From: Piper betle
Lineage: Eukaryota > Streptophyta > Magnoliopsida > Piperales > Piperaceae
Length of the DNA stretch: 64,000 bases
Direction: 5' to 3'
Assembly (NCBI GenBank): GCA_033002965.1
Contig: JAURVB010012337.1
Span: 1-64,000 of the forward strand
Part shown: piece by piece, positions 1 to 10,752 of the stretch
Layout of the letters: every line of letters begins with the position of its first letter
Position numbering within the stretch: position 1 is the first letter of the stretch
Translations under genes and position numbers: made by a program
Notes under the pieces: generated by a model
The model's input: only the letters and a program-made list of their open reading frames with translations
Told to the model about the DNA's origin: nothing
Database searches by the model: none

Positions 1-443
1 AGTGTTTCATGATAACCTTTAGCTACAGCTTTTTACAACTTTGACCATTTTGATCAATGGTAAATAGTTAATATTCAGTAAATTTTGATTTGAGTTACCC
101 AATTCTTTGGCAAAATTAAAACCTTGTCAAGATGACGAATTTGGTGTCACTTACATAATATGTTTATGCTAAACCAACTTTTAAAAATATATAATAATTT
201 AAAATTTTAATTAAATATAGAAATAATCATATTTCTTTTTTATTTCTATATTTTTATTTTTAAAAATAAACATTTTTTAAAATAAAACTGTGAAATAGTA
301 AAACAATAATAATTAGTGGCTACTGTCATTAATGTTTCAAAATTAAAATGGTATGATTAAATTTACATATTTTTTACCATTTTCCTAAATGTAAAAAAGT
401 ACTTCGCCATTTTGTTTTAATTTAATTCAAAACAATTGATAAA

Positions 444-653
444 ATGGTAAACCACCTTAGCACTTGGCGCCCTACTTGGAGAGGTGCATTAAGAACCGGT
501 TTGTCCGAGGGGTGTCATGTTTATGTTTTTTCGCCCCTTGAGGAGGTTTACAAAAGGGGGACATCGACCCTAATTCTTTTTATAGGAATCACAAAATGCA
601 ACAAGTCTTTACAACCGGCAAACAGTGGCATTTTTTTCATGACATTTGCCTAA
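444..653 (+). CDS. short open frame preserved in repeat A (doubtful gene)
   Basis: A 69-codon frame starts with ATG. Its first part (…WRGALRTGLSE.CHVYVFSP.EEVYK.GTSTL) is also open in the inverted copy at 39043-39279, although the two copies differ at several bases. The downstream parts diverge. I do not recognise the family. It could be a remnant exon of whatever the repeat once encoded, or a chance frame in a GC-richer island of the repeat. No splice sites or regulatory signals were identified. Confidence 0.2.
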   Translation: MVNHLSTWRPTWRGALRTGLSEGCHVYVFSPLEEVYKRGTSTLILFIGITKCNKSLQPANSGIFFMTFA

Positions 654-1489
654 GGATGGGTTTAGAGATTTGATATCAGCAAATCTGACCTATTTAATAT
701 ATGATCCAAAACAGATTTGGATTGGATTTGGGTTCGAACTATTTAGATATGTAATATTTTCGAAAATAGTCAGGTTGGACATGGATTTGGGGTGATCCAA
801 CCCGAATCTAATCCAAATAGTTGATATTTTATAAAATTACGTTTCTAAATATTTAAAATAATATTTTTTATTTTAATTTTTACATTAAAATTTATATTAT
901 TTTAGTCAATCGGGTTAAATTTTGGTCATGCAAATTCGGCTTGGATACGGATATAGTAAATAAAATAGATATAATCTTTAAATTTAGGTCGGATTCAATT
1001 TCACATTTTTTGATTCGGGTATGATTTGGATATGACCATATCCGATCGAACCCATCCCTACATTTTCCACTGATTTCCAACCGGCTAGTTGTAAGAATAT
1101 ACATATTTTTAAATTTATGCACAAGTTTTGGCCATTCTAAAGCGGTTGCAAATTATTTGCAAAATTACAATGGAAAATGGCATTTGCAAAATAATAGTGG
1201 CTAGATAAAAAATTTATAAGTTTTATATAAATAAACTACACCTTTTATTTAAAGAAACTAAAAGTATTCTACTACTTAAAATTCATACAAATAAATAAAA
1301 ATAATAATAAGGATAATTATAAATTTTCAACTCATTCTATTAATGTTTCCAAGCTTTTCATCTTAATTGTTAAGGTAATTATAATAAAAATTCATTTCAC
1401 AATATCTATTAACTAGTGCTTTTAAAAAATTAAAATTAGGCCATAATGATGTAAAAAAACTAAACTCCTACTTACACATAATCCACTTT

Positions 1490-1491
<2 letters not shown>

Positions 1492-1528
<37 letters not shown>
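1492..1528. repeat. (TA)n microsatellite
   Basis: Uninterrupted TA run inside repeat A. The matching positions in copies 2 (about 15166) and 3 (about 38240) carry much shorter AT tracts, so the run expanded after the copies separated. Confidence 0.95.
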
Positions 1529-1531
<3 letters not shown>

Positions 1532-2465
1532 TGGGTCCCATTAAAAAAGTTGAATTTAAATTTAATTAAATATATAGTTTATTTATATAAGTTAAGCTAT
1601 ATGAAGTGTAACATTCCTTAATGTTTCTCAAATTTTATTATAACATACGAATTGGGAATATAAAAGCTATACATTGAAAGTGATGCAAGAGAGAGCTGAA
1701 AAGTTGTACTATAGACGAAAGTTTATATATAAATATGTCTTCACACTCTCTTAGTGTATCCCACATTAGTTTGCGAACTATTGCATCTTTGATCTGAAAG
1801 TAGTAAGTTGCTAATTGGAATCATTGATTGTTTTTAGTGTTTATTTTTGGCTATATTTTCTATACTTTTTACGTTTGTCTTGGTATAAAATTTTATTTTC
1901 TGTATTGCTCTATGAATAATTTACCTATGAGGATGGTGCAAATATTAATTAATGTATGGCGCTGATATTAACTAATAATAATAATAATAACATAATAATA
2001 TATATATACTGTATGCTATGGTAAAATAATATCGATTGTCATTTTTTTTCTAGATGATGTCAATGAATTATGTCTCATATATTGTAAGAAACAATATGTA
2101 AGACACACGATGTGAATTTACTTTTTCATAATGGCAATGTGTTTTTATTCTTATTCATTATTTTTAAAATATATTTTCAATATACAAAAAATTATTTTTA
2201 AAAATATAATTTTCATAAAACTCCAACTTATTCGGATTGGACATAGATAAAATTATCCCAAATTGATATCCGATTCAAATATTTTGGAATATATTATGTA
2301 TCTTATATGTCCGTAAACTGAACACCCATCCCTAAGGTGTCAACGGATGATTTTTTCAAACTAATGCATTCATAAAACATTTCATCCTAAAAAAATGCAT
2401 TTGTAGAACATTCTATCAATAACACAACATATCTGTTTTACACAGCTCTTAACTAAGATAGATAG

Positions 2466-3862
2466 CTACTTAGCATTTCTTTGAGACAATTTTCGACAAA
2501 GATTAGGGGAGTTAACCATGACCATATTGGAGGAACTTGGCTTATAAACAGCATCATCCTTCATGTCTGGACTAACCTCTCCTTCCCCCACTGATCCATG
2601 CTCCAAGTCATTCTGTCCATATTGGAGGAACTCGGCTTATAAACAGTATCATCCTTCATGTCTGGACTAACCTCTCCTTCCTCCACTGATCCATGCTCCA
2701 AGTCATTCTGTTCATAAACATCAACAGGATTCTTACACTTGTTTCTCAAACCACGGCCATTAACATGGTTGGTGTTGCTCCTAATCCTGGCTTTCTCAAG
2801 ATGATACTCACAAAGAGCATGCCCCGAACTTGTCAGGCGTGAGCACCTCCACCCTCAACCATTGTACCAGCTGCACCTTGATGGATCCTCTCCTACGGTG
2901 CCCCTTCTCCGTCCTCGCTGGTGCCGAGCTGTTCGAGCAGGAATGGGGGAAGCTCAGCGTCTGAACCGCATCTTCTTGATCATTTGGTATTTGGTCTTCA
3001 TGGGAAGGCCTTGATATGGTCTTTCTCTTCCTAAAAGGCTTTGCAATAATGCTCCTCTTTGATCAATTCTGAGTGCCTAAAATCCGATCAAATGAACCCA
3101 TGGGATAATGAGATCCTACATAGAGAAAAAACATAAGAAATGGTAAGTTTAACAAACAATATTGTAGATAAAAACATACCTTGATCTTAATCTGCAGGGG
3201 ACATATGAGGAGCAGATGCCTTGAAAAGACCCATCCATGGTAATAATGCCAATATAATTAGTATTTACCATGAAAAGACCCATGCATGGTAAAGTGAATA
3301 GCAAAGAAACCAGAAAAAATACACTGCATTAATCCCCACCAAAAAAATATCTCTAATTGCCAGTGTAGTCTTTCGCTGTAAAAATAAAATAAAATAATAA
3401 TGAAGAAAAGGAAGGAAAAACACAACTTTCCACCCATATAATTATGACATATTCAACTCAATAGGTTAGTGTTCAATAAGAAGATATGCTTCTTTGTTTG
3501 ATTTACCTGGACTTAACATTGTTTGGAATAATCTCTTCTCCTCCCTTCCCTTGCATGTCTCTTTTTACCTGTTAAAAGAACAAATGAACACATGCATCAG
3601 ATGTTAGTGCTATGCATGCAGCTTATATATAAAAGGAATCAACAGACAAAATAATAAGCGAAAACAAGATGACCAACTTCATCCTTTTTCTTATCTCTTC
3701 ACTTAGCTTGATGGTTTCGTCAAAAAGCATTTTCAGAGACAAAAATTGTGGCTCGGCAGAGCCAATATCATCATAATATTTCTGCAACTGTGAACTATCA
3801 GTACTCATGAATTCACACGATCCAACCACATGATCTAATAATTCCTTGTCTGCCTTAGCCAT
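2466..3862 (-). pseudogene. WRC zinc-finger gene, decayed copy 1
   Basis: WRC is a plant C3H-type finger (C-x9-C-x10-C-x2-H), best known from growth-regulating factors, where it acts in DNA binding and nuclear targeting. On the minus strand, an exon starting at 3862 (MAKADKELLD…) holds a YYDDIGSAEPQFL block and ends near 3680 before an intron. Further exons follow to the WRC region near 2790-2900. There the finger reads RCSWYNG, then a stop, then GWRCSRL…HALCEYH, so it is interrupted by an in-frame TGA. The C-terminal part (RIRSN.NHVNGRGLRNK…) continues to a TAG at 2466-2468 and contains a 95-bp tandem duplication. There is no QLQ domain, so this is not a standard GRF. Close relatives lie at 18.0-18.66, 34.0-35.1 and 59.8-61.1 kb. 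The intervening stops and duplication make it a pseudogene. Confidence 0.75.
2524..2713 (-). repeat. 95-bp tandem duplication in WRC copy 1
   Basis: The block beginning TTGGAGGAACT occurs at about 2527 and again at about 2622. It repeats the C-terminal coding segment. Because 95 is not a multiple of three, the second unit is read in another frame. Copies at 18.0 and 34.0 kb have one unit. Confidence 0.85.
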
Positions 3863-4350
3863 AGTACTATATATAAAGATTGAGGAAGAAGAGAGAATGG
3901 ATCAAGAAAGATCAGTAAACAAGCAGCACACATATTAGAACCGGCCAATATGAATATATAGATCTGAGTCACCAGCTAGCCACTTTGTTAAATAATTAAT
4001 AAGTGAATCTAACAATGAAGCCAAATGTAGGGTTAATGGGTAACGAAAATTTACAAAAGTGAACCATGAGATAATAAGAAGGGTCACTCACCATTAGCTT
4101 TCTTTGACACGATTTAGTTACAATGTTTTGTACTAACATTGAAGCCAATAAAAATATTGCCAAAAAGGGATGTTCGTGGCTTAAGATCTTCACCAACTCT
4201 CTTCTTATACTCTAAACAGCGTGGTTATATGTATGAACACCCTTTTTTGGCAGTATTGTTAATCGGGAGTGATCCTTCTTATTATCTCGCAGCTTACTTT
4301 TGTAAATTTTCGTTAATCATTAACCTTGCATTTAGCTTCATTGTAAATAA
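3800..4350. repeat. duplicated 5' flank of WRC copy 1 containing a palindrome
   Basis: The part at 3800-4240 recurs in direct orientation at about 61850-62250, including the exon start (CCTTAGCCAT) and upstream DNA. Within it, 4012-4150 is an imperfect inverted repeat of 4205-4347. The shared core is the reverse-complement pair of ACGAAAATTTACAAAAGT and GATAATAAGAAGG. The open frames seen here on both strands are products of the palindrome and not genes. Confidence 0.7.
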
Positions 4351-5340
4351 TCATGCCTCTTTTCTTTGATTCCCCTTCTAAATAAAATGCAAAACTGCTC
4401 CCACCAACTTGTGCTCCATTCTCGCTTGTACGGAGAAACCTTGAGTTTGTTATTATCATCCATGGGGATTGGCATCTGTAGTATCTTCGTCTCTTTATCT
4501 GCAACTCTTGTCTCGTATGCTTCCACCAATTACTGTTTTCAAATGCTTGTTAGCTTTTAAAATGTCAGTTGTATGTAACTAAAATGATGCGTTTCTACGT
4601 ATGCCTTCTGACATTAATTATATGGTTCCAATGGTTCTAATAAAAGAGATGTTTCACTTCCAGCATTCTGTGTTTCTGTTTCAATTGAGAACGATAGCTT
4701 ATTTTTTATTTTGGAATTGCTGTTGATAAGGACATTGAAGTTTACATCCTGAACGTCTGCTGGCGATGGCTTTGCAGTTATGGTGTCAGCTTTTGTATTC
4801 TCTAATAGGACTTTATCCGCTAACTTGGATGGGACTGATACATCGCTTAGATTGCCACTGGCCAGGTCCAGTAGAAACTCTCATGGGTTCATTGCAATAA
4901 GAGGTGTGCAGCCAATTGACAAGAAATAAACCATTGCTTCTGATGTCTTTCCATAATAGAGCAGACTCCCTTTGCCAATTAGGATCAGCCTATCAAATTT
5001 GTAGAAGAGCCGACTGGATGGTTGGTGTATAGTGGTGATAACTATCTTTCCAGCCTGTAGACTCTTAACTTCAAACTGTTTGCAATTTGAGTTGTTGAGT
5101 TGATGCATTTCATCATTGTCATACATCATTGTAAATGTAGTTGTTTGGGCCTACCTCAGCTATGTCATGTAGTATCTGAACAATTCTCAAAGCTGTCATT
5201 GAATCCAATCCTGATGTGGGTTCATCCAGGAAAAGGAGAGAAGGATTGATTATGATCTCATTTCGGATGCATTTTCTTTCACCTCCAGGAACGCCTTGCA
5301 CAAAGGATCCTCCAATCATAGTATCTTGACACCTTTTCAA
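4338..5340 (-). pseudogene. ABCG (WBC) half-transporter fragment, ABCG22-like
   Basis: ABCG half-transporters are plasma-membrane exporters with an N-terminal nucleotide-binding domain. On the minus strand the exon from 5340 encodes the tail of that domain: an ABC signature written VPGGERK (usual VSGGERK), Walker [14 protein letters not shown], then a 100-bp intron at about 5055-5154 (GTAGGC…CTACAG), then the H-loop region TTIHQPSSR and [16 protein letters not shown] at about 4880-4882 breaks the NP.EFLLDLA motif. A later segment (4338-4529) encodes VEAYETRVADKE…WWEQFCILFRRGIKE, the linker before the first membrane helix. Walker A and the entire membrane domain are absent. It is a pseudogene fragment that keeps its exon order. 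Confidence 0.85.
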
Positions 5341-5438
5341 TGATCAAATACCACATTTAACAGTTGTTGAAATGATTGGAGGATCCTTTTTATGAGGTGT
5401 TTCTGGATGAACCAAATACGGGATCAAATACCACATTT

Positions 5439-5565
5439 AATAGTTGTTGAAATCATAATCAATCCTTCTCTCCTTTTCCTGGATGAACCCACATCAGGAT
5501 TGGATTCAACAACAGCTTTGAGAATTGTTCAGATATTACATGACATAGCTGAGGTAGGCTATGAA
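5439..5565 (+). pseudogene. inverted second copy of the ABCG Walker B exon
   Basis: The plus strand reads [20 protein letters not shown] followed by [15 protein letters not shown] and then the same GTAGGC donor, so it is the reverse complement of about 5155-5270. A short repeated sequence (GATCAAATACCACATTTAA) appears near 5342 and again near 5422 at the junction. Only this one exon was copied. It forms a stem with the minus-strand gene fragment next to it. Confidence 0.8.
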
Positions 5566-5707
5566 CACCAAAGGGCGAATCAGAGCCGTGGGCTCTGATT
5601 CTTGGGGGAGGGGGCGAATGAGAGCCAGTGGATTTGATCCAACTATTCTCGTTAGGTGCGTTGCATATGCTGCAAATCCATGCAGCACACCACAAAATTA
5701 TTATTAT

Positions 5708-5710
<3 letters not shown>

Positions 5711-5745
<35 letters not shown>
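5711..5745. repeat. (TA)n microsatellite
   Basis: TA run immediately left of the foldback element at 5779-6445. Similar TA runs border the related copies near 58.09 and 59.52 kb. Confidence 0.95.
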
Positions 5746-5753
<8 letters not shown>

Positions 5754-5778
5754 ATTTGTGTGTGTGAGCACGCACACA

Positions 5779-6445
5779 GACAAATGGCTGGTGTACAAAA
5801 AATAAATAAAAAATATGCCTCTTTGAAGAAACAGAAAGAAAAACACAAAGCGGGACAATGACAAGTCTTCAAACCCTAAACTTTCATGTCCTCCTGTTCT
5901 TATGTGAAATAACAGACAACCTTCTTCCTCTCTACCAAAATCTGTCTCATTTATTTATGCACTTCAAACTGGGAGCAATTAAATTAATGATTTTAATTTA
6001 TTGGATTTAATAGACAACCATTAATCAATTAATTTTATGTTATGTCATTTTATAACATGTACATACATATTGAGCCATAATGTTTAATTAGTTATATATT
6101 TATATATAATCTGGTATAATATGTATAAGTTATAAAATGACGAAACATAAAATTAATTGATTAATGGTTGTCTGTTAAATCCAATCAATTAAAATCATTA
6201 ATTTAATTGCTTCTGGCTTGAAGTGCATGGATGAATGAAATACAGATTTTGGCGTGGTTAGAGAGGAAGAAGGTTGTCTGTTATTTGGTGGCTTGAAGAA
6301 CCGGTGGACATGAAAGTGTAAGGGCTTGAAGTCTTGTCATTGCACAGCTTTATATTTTTCTTTCTGTTTCTTGAAACAGATTTATTTTTTATTTTTTCTG
6401 TTCACCAGCCATTTGTCTGCGCCAGTTCTGAACAGTGATTGTCTC
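5779..6445. mobile_element. foldback (long inverted repeat) element, copy a
   Basis: The left half, from ACAAATGGCTGGTG, is the near-complete reverse complement of the right half, which ends CACCAGCCATTTGT…CAGTGATTGTCTC. The arms meet near 6110, so the element folds into a hairpin of about 300 bp per arm. Two relatives lie at 58094-58660 and 58805-59481. The complete terminus appears to start GACAATCACTGTTCA; here the left terminus is replaced by GT/TA repeats. It encodes no protein, so it resembles a MITE or foldback transposon moved in trans. The superfamily was not determined. Confidence 0.75.
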
Positions 6446-7084
6446 ATATACAATTATTATTTTTGAACATATCATATATATACATTGATATACTACCTAT
6501 TTACTCATTTTCTTGTATTCCTTGTTCTTAATTATATATGGTATGATGCAACCAGAGTTGAAAATTATGGATATATTCGCATTGAATATTTGTATTAATG
6601 AAAAACTACAAAATTTCTATATATTAATGTATTACATCGATCTGGATCAACCTAATAACTTTTCTCATGGTCTTACCAGGTTTTAAAACCAAAATTAACC
6701 AATTATCCTTGACACAATACGCATTTAACTATGAAAATATTCGAATCATACTCAATGAAAAAAACCATTGGTACCACAACAATCCACCACAAACCGAAGG
6801 CCCTTTTTTAGTCCTATGATATATCTCCATTTATTTTCCCTACCATGTAAAACCCATCTATCCAGGTCTAAACCAAAAACCATACTTAGTTCATACACGC
6901 TACGAAGTATGAACATGGTAGGAAGACCCAAGATCACGAAGAAATTAAAAAAACATATGTAAGTCCAAGCCATGGTGATCATGGCACAATAACTTCAAGG
7001 CAGACCATATATACAATAAGCTTCTATTCTAGGATTGAAAGCACGCTCTACATTTCTCACTAACAAAAAAATCATTACTAACTT
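6446..7084. other. no confident gene; possible intron of the WRC gene to the right
   Basis: AT-rich. A 76-codon minus-strand frame at 6752-6982 has a hydrophobic start, but I do not recognise it. Because the WRC gene at 7085-7688 ends in a splice donor pointing this way, part of the stretch is probably its intron or later exons. Confidence 0.4.
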
Positions 7085-7688
7085 ACCTCGACCTTGTTCT
7101 TCAACTGATCATCAACTGGGACAGTCCCAATTGAACCATCCCCGCAAGCACTAGCATCAATTGACAACATTGCAGCGTTATGATCATGACTAGCAACAAC
7201 ATTCAATAACCAATCCAACCGTGCAACTCTTTCTATCTTGCATTGATTTCTTTGCTTCCATTAGAGTTTGATGTTGCTCATCAATATCATCCGATGAGAA
7301 CATGCTGTTCATGTTCTTCCTCGCAGAGTGGCGACCAGGAAGGCTGCTCATGCTCTTCAATTTTCCCTTGCCCAAATGATGCTCACAAAGAGAGTATCCC
7401 ACCAGAGTTTGTTGGCTGCACCTCCATCCCGTACCATTGATCCGACTGCACCGAGAGCCTACCATGGCATGCCCAACTTTTGATTGATTACTACTCTTGC
7501 TACTAGCTTTACACATTCTTCTTTTGTGCTTCTTCTCGAGAGTAATGTCTTCAATATTTCTCTTGTGGTTGCTCTTTGCCCGCATCAATCTTTCTTTGTT
7601 TCATCTTGGTTTTGCTCCACATAATTGCTAACAACTCTTCATCATCCTCCTGACTTTGTTTCCTCTTCATAACCAATGGTTCCTCCAT
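7085..7688 (-). pseudogene. divergent WRC zinc-finger gene with frame breaks
   Basis: The minus strand starts with ATG at 7688 (MEEPLVMKRKQSQEDDEELL…) and runs about 45 codons. It then continues in another frame at 7588 with a basic segment (HKRNIEDITLEKKHKRR) and a complete WRC finger, RCSRINGTGWRC…SLCEHH, in which all four ligands and the WRC triplet are present. Near 7235 the frame changes again, and the rest reads IERVARLDWLLNVVASHDHN and continues to GTVPVDDQLKNKVE just before a strong GTAAGT donor at about 7085. Coding character and the splice site survive across the frame breaks. It is therefore either a recent pseudogene or a gene with sequence errors. No QLQ domain was seen. It is more distant from the other WRC copies than they are from each other. 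Confidence 0.7.
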
Positions 7689-7879
7689 CTACCGAATCCT
7701 ACATAAAATAGAATGCAATAGACCTACACAAGAGGAAATCTCAACAATTGATCAACAAGTAGAATCAAGAACAACAGAAAGAAATGTGCATCACAAGTAA
7801 CAAGATTGATTGCCACAAGACTATTTTAATCGGGGGAAAATAATATTTATTTCTCAAACTTTAATTTTGATCGTTCGAT

Positions 7880-8230
7880 TACAAGAACAACCCAAATTTG
7901 ATAAAAAAATAAAAAATAAAAAGCACCACCATCATCACTTAATACGTAGTTAATTAATAATATTTATTTTGAGTAGACAAGTGATATTATGTATATTATT
8001 ATATTATTTTATTAAATCGGGTTCGATTCGAGATACGAGTTAATTTTGAGTCAAGTTCGAGTTATAATCGAGTTGAGTTTAGTCAAACACTACTTTACTC
8101 AAACACGAATCGTAGGATTCAAGTACGAGTCGAGTTCAAGCTCGAGCATTTAAACGTCGAGTTTCGAGTCGAGTCGAGCCGAACCGTATGCAAAATGCTC
8201 ATGAGCTGGCTCGCTCAATTTGCAGCCCTA
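7880..8230. mobile_element. possible end of a hAT-like non-autonomous element
   Basis: The stretch carries many degenerate GAGTCGAG / GTCGAGTTC repeats and ends TTTGCAGCCCTA; its reverse complement starts TAGGGCTGCAAA, a start typical of short hAT-type elements in plants. I could not find the matching opposite end or a target-site duplication, so only one end is proposed. Confidence 0.35.
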
Positions 8231-9229
8231 GCGGTAATGGTGATAAGTCTGATTATTTTTCATTCTTGAATTGCTACTGCAGCCAATTAATTTTCATTAA
8301 TTCAATTTGTCCAGTAATTCAACCTATTTAAATTTTTAGCTTTATTCATGATGTATATACTAAAAAATTCTCCCACTTTTGTGTTTCTTCCCTTCCTCTG
8401 ATGAGGGCAATGTACATATTTCATCTGTTCTAACCAAAAGCAGAAATAATTTTTTTGTTGCTCATTCAATTGCTATTAGTGCAGGCCTGGTATTCTTATT
8501 CAACCAAGCTTATGAAGTTGTTTGCGTGAATCCTCGGAAACTATGTTGATTTGCTTGAAGTATTTCAGGTGTTGTATATTCTATCAGACAGCTACAAAGC
8601 TTGTTTTCTTCAGATGTTTCGTTTGGTTACCACAATCGTAAAAACACTATTCAAGATTACTTGTTTGTTGTATTATTTGACTACTTAGGACAAGGATTTT
8701 TTTCAATTGTAATTTTATTTTTATTTAAATAGTTTGAGTCATCAAAACAAGTGGTTTAGATAATATTTAATTAACCTTGGTTGGGCTGATTTTCAATCCA
8801 ATATCTTTCTCCTTCTCCTTCTTCCCCTTCCCATTCCGCTTTCCTCCAAGGTTTGCGATATCCGACAACAAACAACGTTGATGCCATAAGCCATCTACTT
8901 AATATTGCTCTACATCTGATCCTCAAGGACCATTTGCAGATCTCTCAGGTAAAATGCAATACAATGCAACGAGTAAAAGTTAAGAACACAGTTTTTTTGG
9001 AACAATTAAACAATTAAGAATACAGTTATAAATACAAAGGGCGGTGAAGAAACTATGCCACATCCATTCCGTTCCAACTCATGTTGAACCAAGCAATGCA
9101 TTCAATTCAATACAAATGTTTACCAACGCTTATAAATTGCTGTGCATAAATTTTAGTCACACCCCATTTATTTGCACCCAAATTGCGCCCCATTGTGATT
9201 TGTCCACAGATTTCACTAACCATCTCGAT
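8231..9229. other. AT-rich stretch, no gene seen
   Basis: No open frame with recognisable homology. A short block near 9150-9200 (CACACCCCATTT…TTGCGCCCCATTGTGATTTG) resembles an end of the small inverted-repeat element described at 10231-10462. Confidence 0.5.
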
Positions 9230-10752
9230 AAATAGAACAAGTTAACTTTGTTTTTAAAGAATCACATACTCGGTTGACATGAAACCCGGTGAGTGAAACA
9301 TGAAAAACACACTTGGCCTCATATTGTAAAACCCGGGGAGTGAAACATGAAAAACACACTTGAAATCACATACTTCATTAACTCAAGTACCCAGTTGGCC
9401 TCATATTGTAAAACCTGGTTAGTGAAACACGGAAAATACGCTTGCAGTCACATATTTTATTGACCCAAATATCCAATTGGTTTCATGTTGTGAAAGCCAG
9501 TTAATGGAATGCAAAAAAGACACTTTCACTCGAATAGTTTGTTAACCTAAATATAAAGGTAGATGGAGGAAATTTCTTACTGTATTATTTATGTAAGTTT
9601 CTGAAAACAAACTTAAGTAGGATAAACATTGGGAAGTGAGTTTTTCAGATGAAAAGATAAATTTTTGAGTGAGGGCATGTTTTTAAGGTGAAATCCAAGT
9701 ATGCGACTCTAAGTGTGTTTTTGGTGTTGCGCTAATCAAGTTTCACAATGTGAGGCCAACTCGGGACTTAGGTTAATTAAACTCCCCTTCCTCCCCTTCC
9801 TTTAACTTGGTTTCATAACGTAAGGCCAACTAAGTTCCTTTTCTAATTAACCAAGTATTTTTTTATACGTGAATCTTTGTAACATTGGATAGGGAAGAGC
9901 TTGATCATTTGTAAGTATGTTTTTTATAAGATAAAATTTTGTGTGTGCATTTTTTAGGTTCCGCCATTCGGGTTATACAAGGGCTGCCAACTAAGTACAC
10001 AAGAATATAATTAATATATGATGGAAAATATTATTTTGTGTAAGTAGGTTTTTCTTGTTTCAGCACCTTGGTTTTACAAGCGGTGCCAACTAAGTTTTCA
10101 GCTGTAAGTATGTTTCTTGTGTTCTATCAATTGGGTTCATATTGTGATGTCAACCGAGTATGTGATTCCTTATAAACGGAGTTAAATTGTTCTGTTTGTT
10201 GATTAGTAAAATCTAGATGGTCTCCACGTGGACCAATCAAAATGAGGTGCAGTTATGACGCAACAAAGTTGGGTGTGGGTAAAAATTTTCCATGCTCTAA
10301 ACCTCATCAAATGAACCATATTTGCACCAGTGACCAAAAATTTGTCTCGTATCACTTTTAGACTGGAACTATTATTTTGTGCCGCTCGTTCAAATTTCAA
10401 AGGTAAATTTTTGGTCACGTCGTGTATTTCTGCGCCCAAGCTACACCTCATTTTGATTGGTCTGGACGGTCTGGGTGGTAAATGGTCATTCGATTTACAG
10501 ATTTACTAACTATTCTTAATCAATTGGAGCAAAAATTATAAAAATTTTGTTCCCCGGATAAGAAAAATGGTTTAAAACTAGGTTAATTTAACCTAACCGA
10601 CTTTAGATATAAATGTTAAGAATGACCAAATGCCTACTATAACTGATTTGACAGAATATTATCTAATTATTTACGTATAACAGTAAAAATTATTTCTATC
10701 TCAACATTAAGCTTGAAAATTTTAATCATCAAAACATTAATGTGATGAATTA
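9230..10752 (+). repeat. repeat C, copy 1
   Basis: Direct duplicate of about 11460-12965. Shared landmarks are GTGAAACATGAAAAACACACTT, AATATAAAGGTAGAT, GGAAGAGCTTGATCA and the small inverted-repeat element at 10231-10462. It stops abruptly at TGTGATGAATTATT (10752), where copy 2 continues. It is non-coding. It contains scattered GTTGGCCTCATATTGTAAAACC-like short motifs in both orientations. Confidence 0.8.
10231..10462. mobile_element. small inverted-repeat (MITE-like) element in repeat C, copy 1
   Basis: The left end GACCAATCAAAATGAGGTG is the reverse complement of the right end CACCTCATTTTGATTGGTC, and inner segments also pair (GACCAAAAATTTG with AAATTTTTGGTC). About 230 bp, no coding capacity. 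Equivalent copies sit at 12438-12682 and 43629-43870 inside the other copies of repeat C, so it was present before repeat C duplicated. Confidence 0.65.

Larger units (their letters stand above)
1..2200 (+). repeat. AT-rich repeat A, copy 1 (cut by window edge)
   Basis: This stretch is non-coding and AT-rich. It matches the reverse complement of about 37800-39720 almost throughout, and its 950-1560 part matches 14640-15220 in direct orientation. It starts inside the repeat, so the repeat continues left of the window. Shared landmarks are AACCGGCTAGTTGTAAGAAT near 1080 and the short coding-like block at 444-570. I found no transposase, reverse transcriptase or terminal repeat that would assign it to a class. 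Confidence 0.8.

Noticed and set aside
5459..5872. 137-codon minus-strand frame
   Set aside because: It crosses a TA microsatellite (Ile-Tyr repeats), the ABCG exon on the wrong strand and a foldback element; not a gene.
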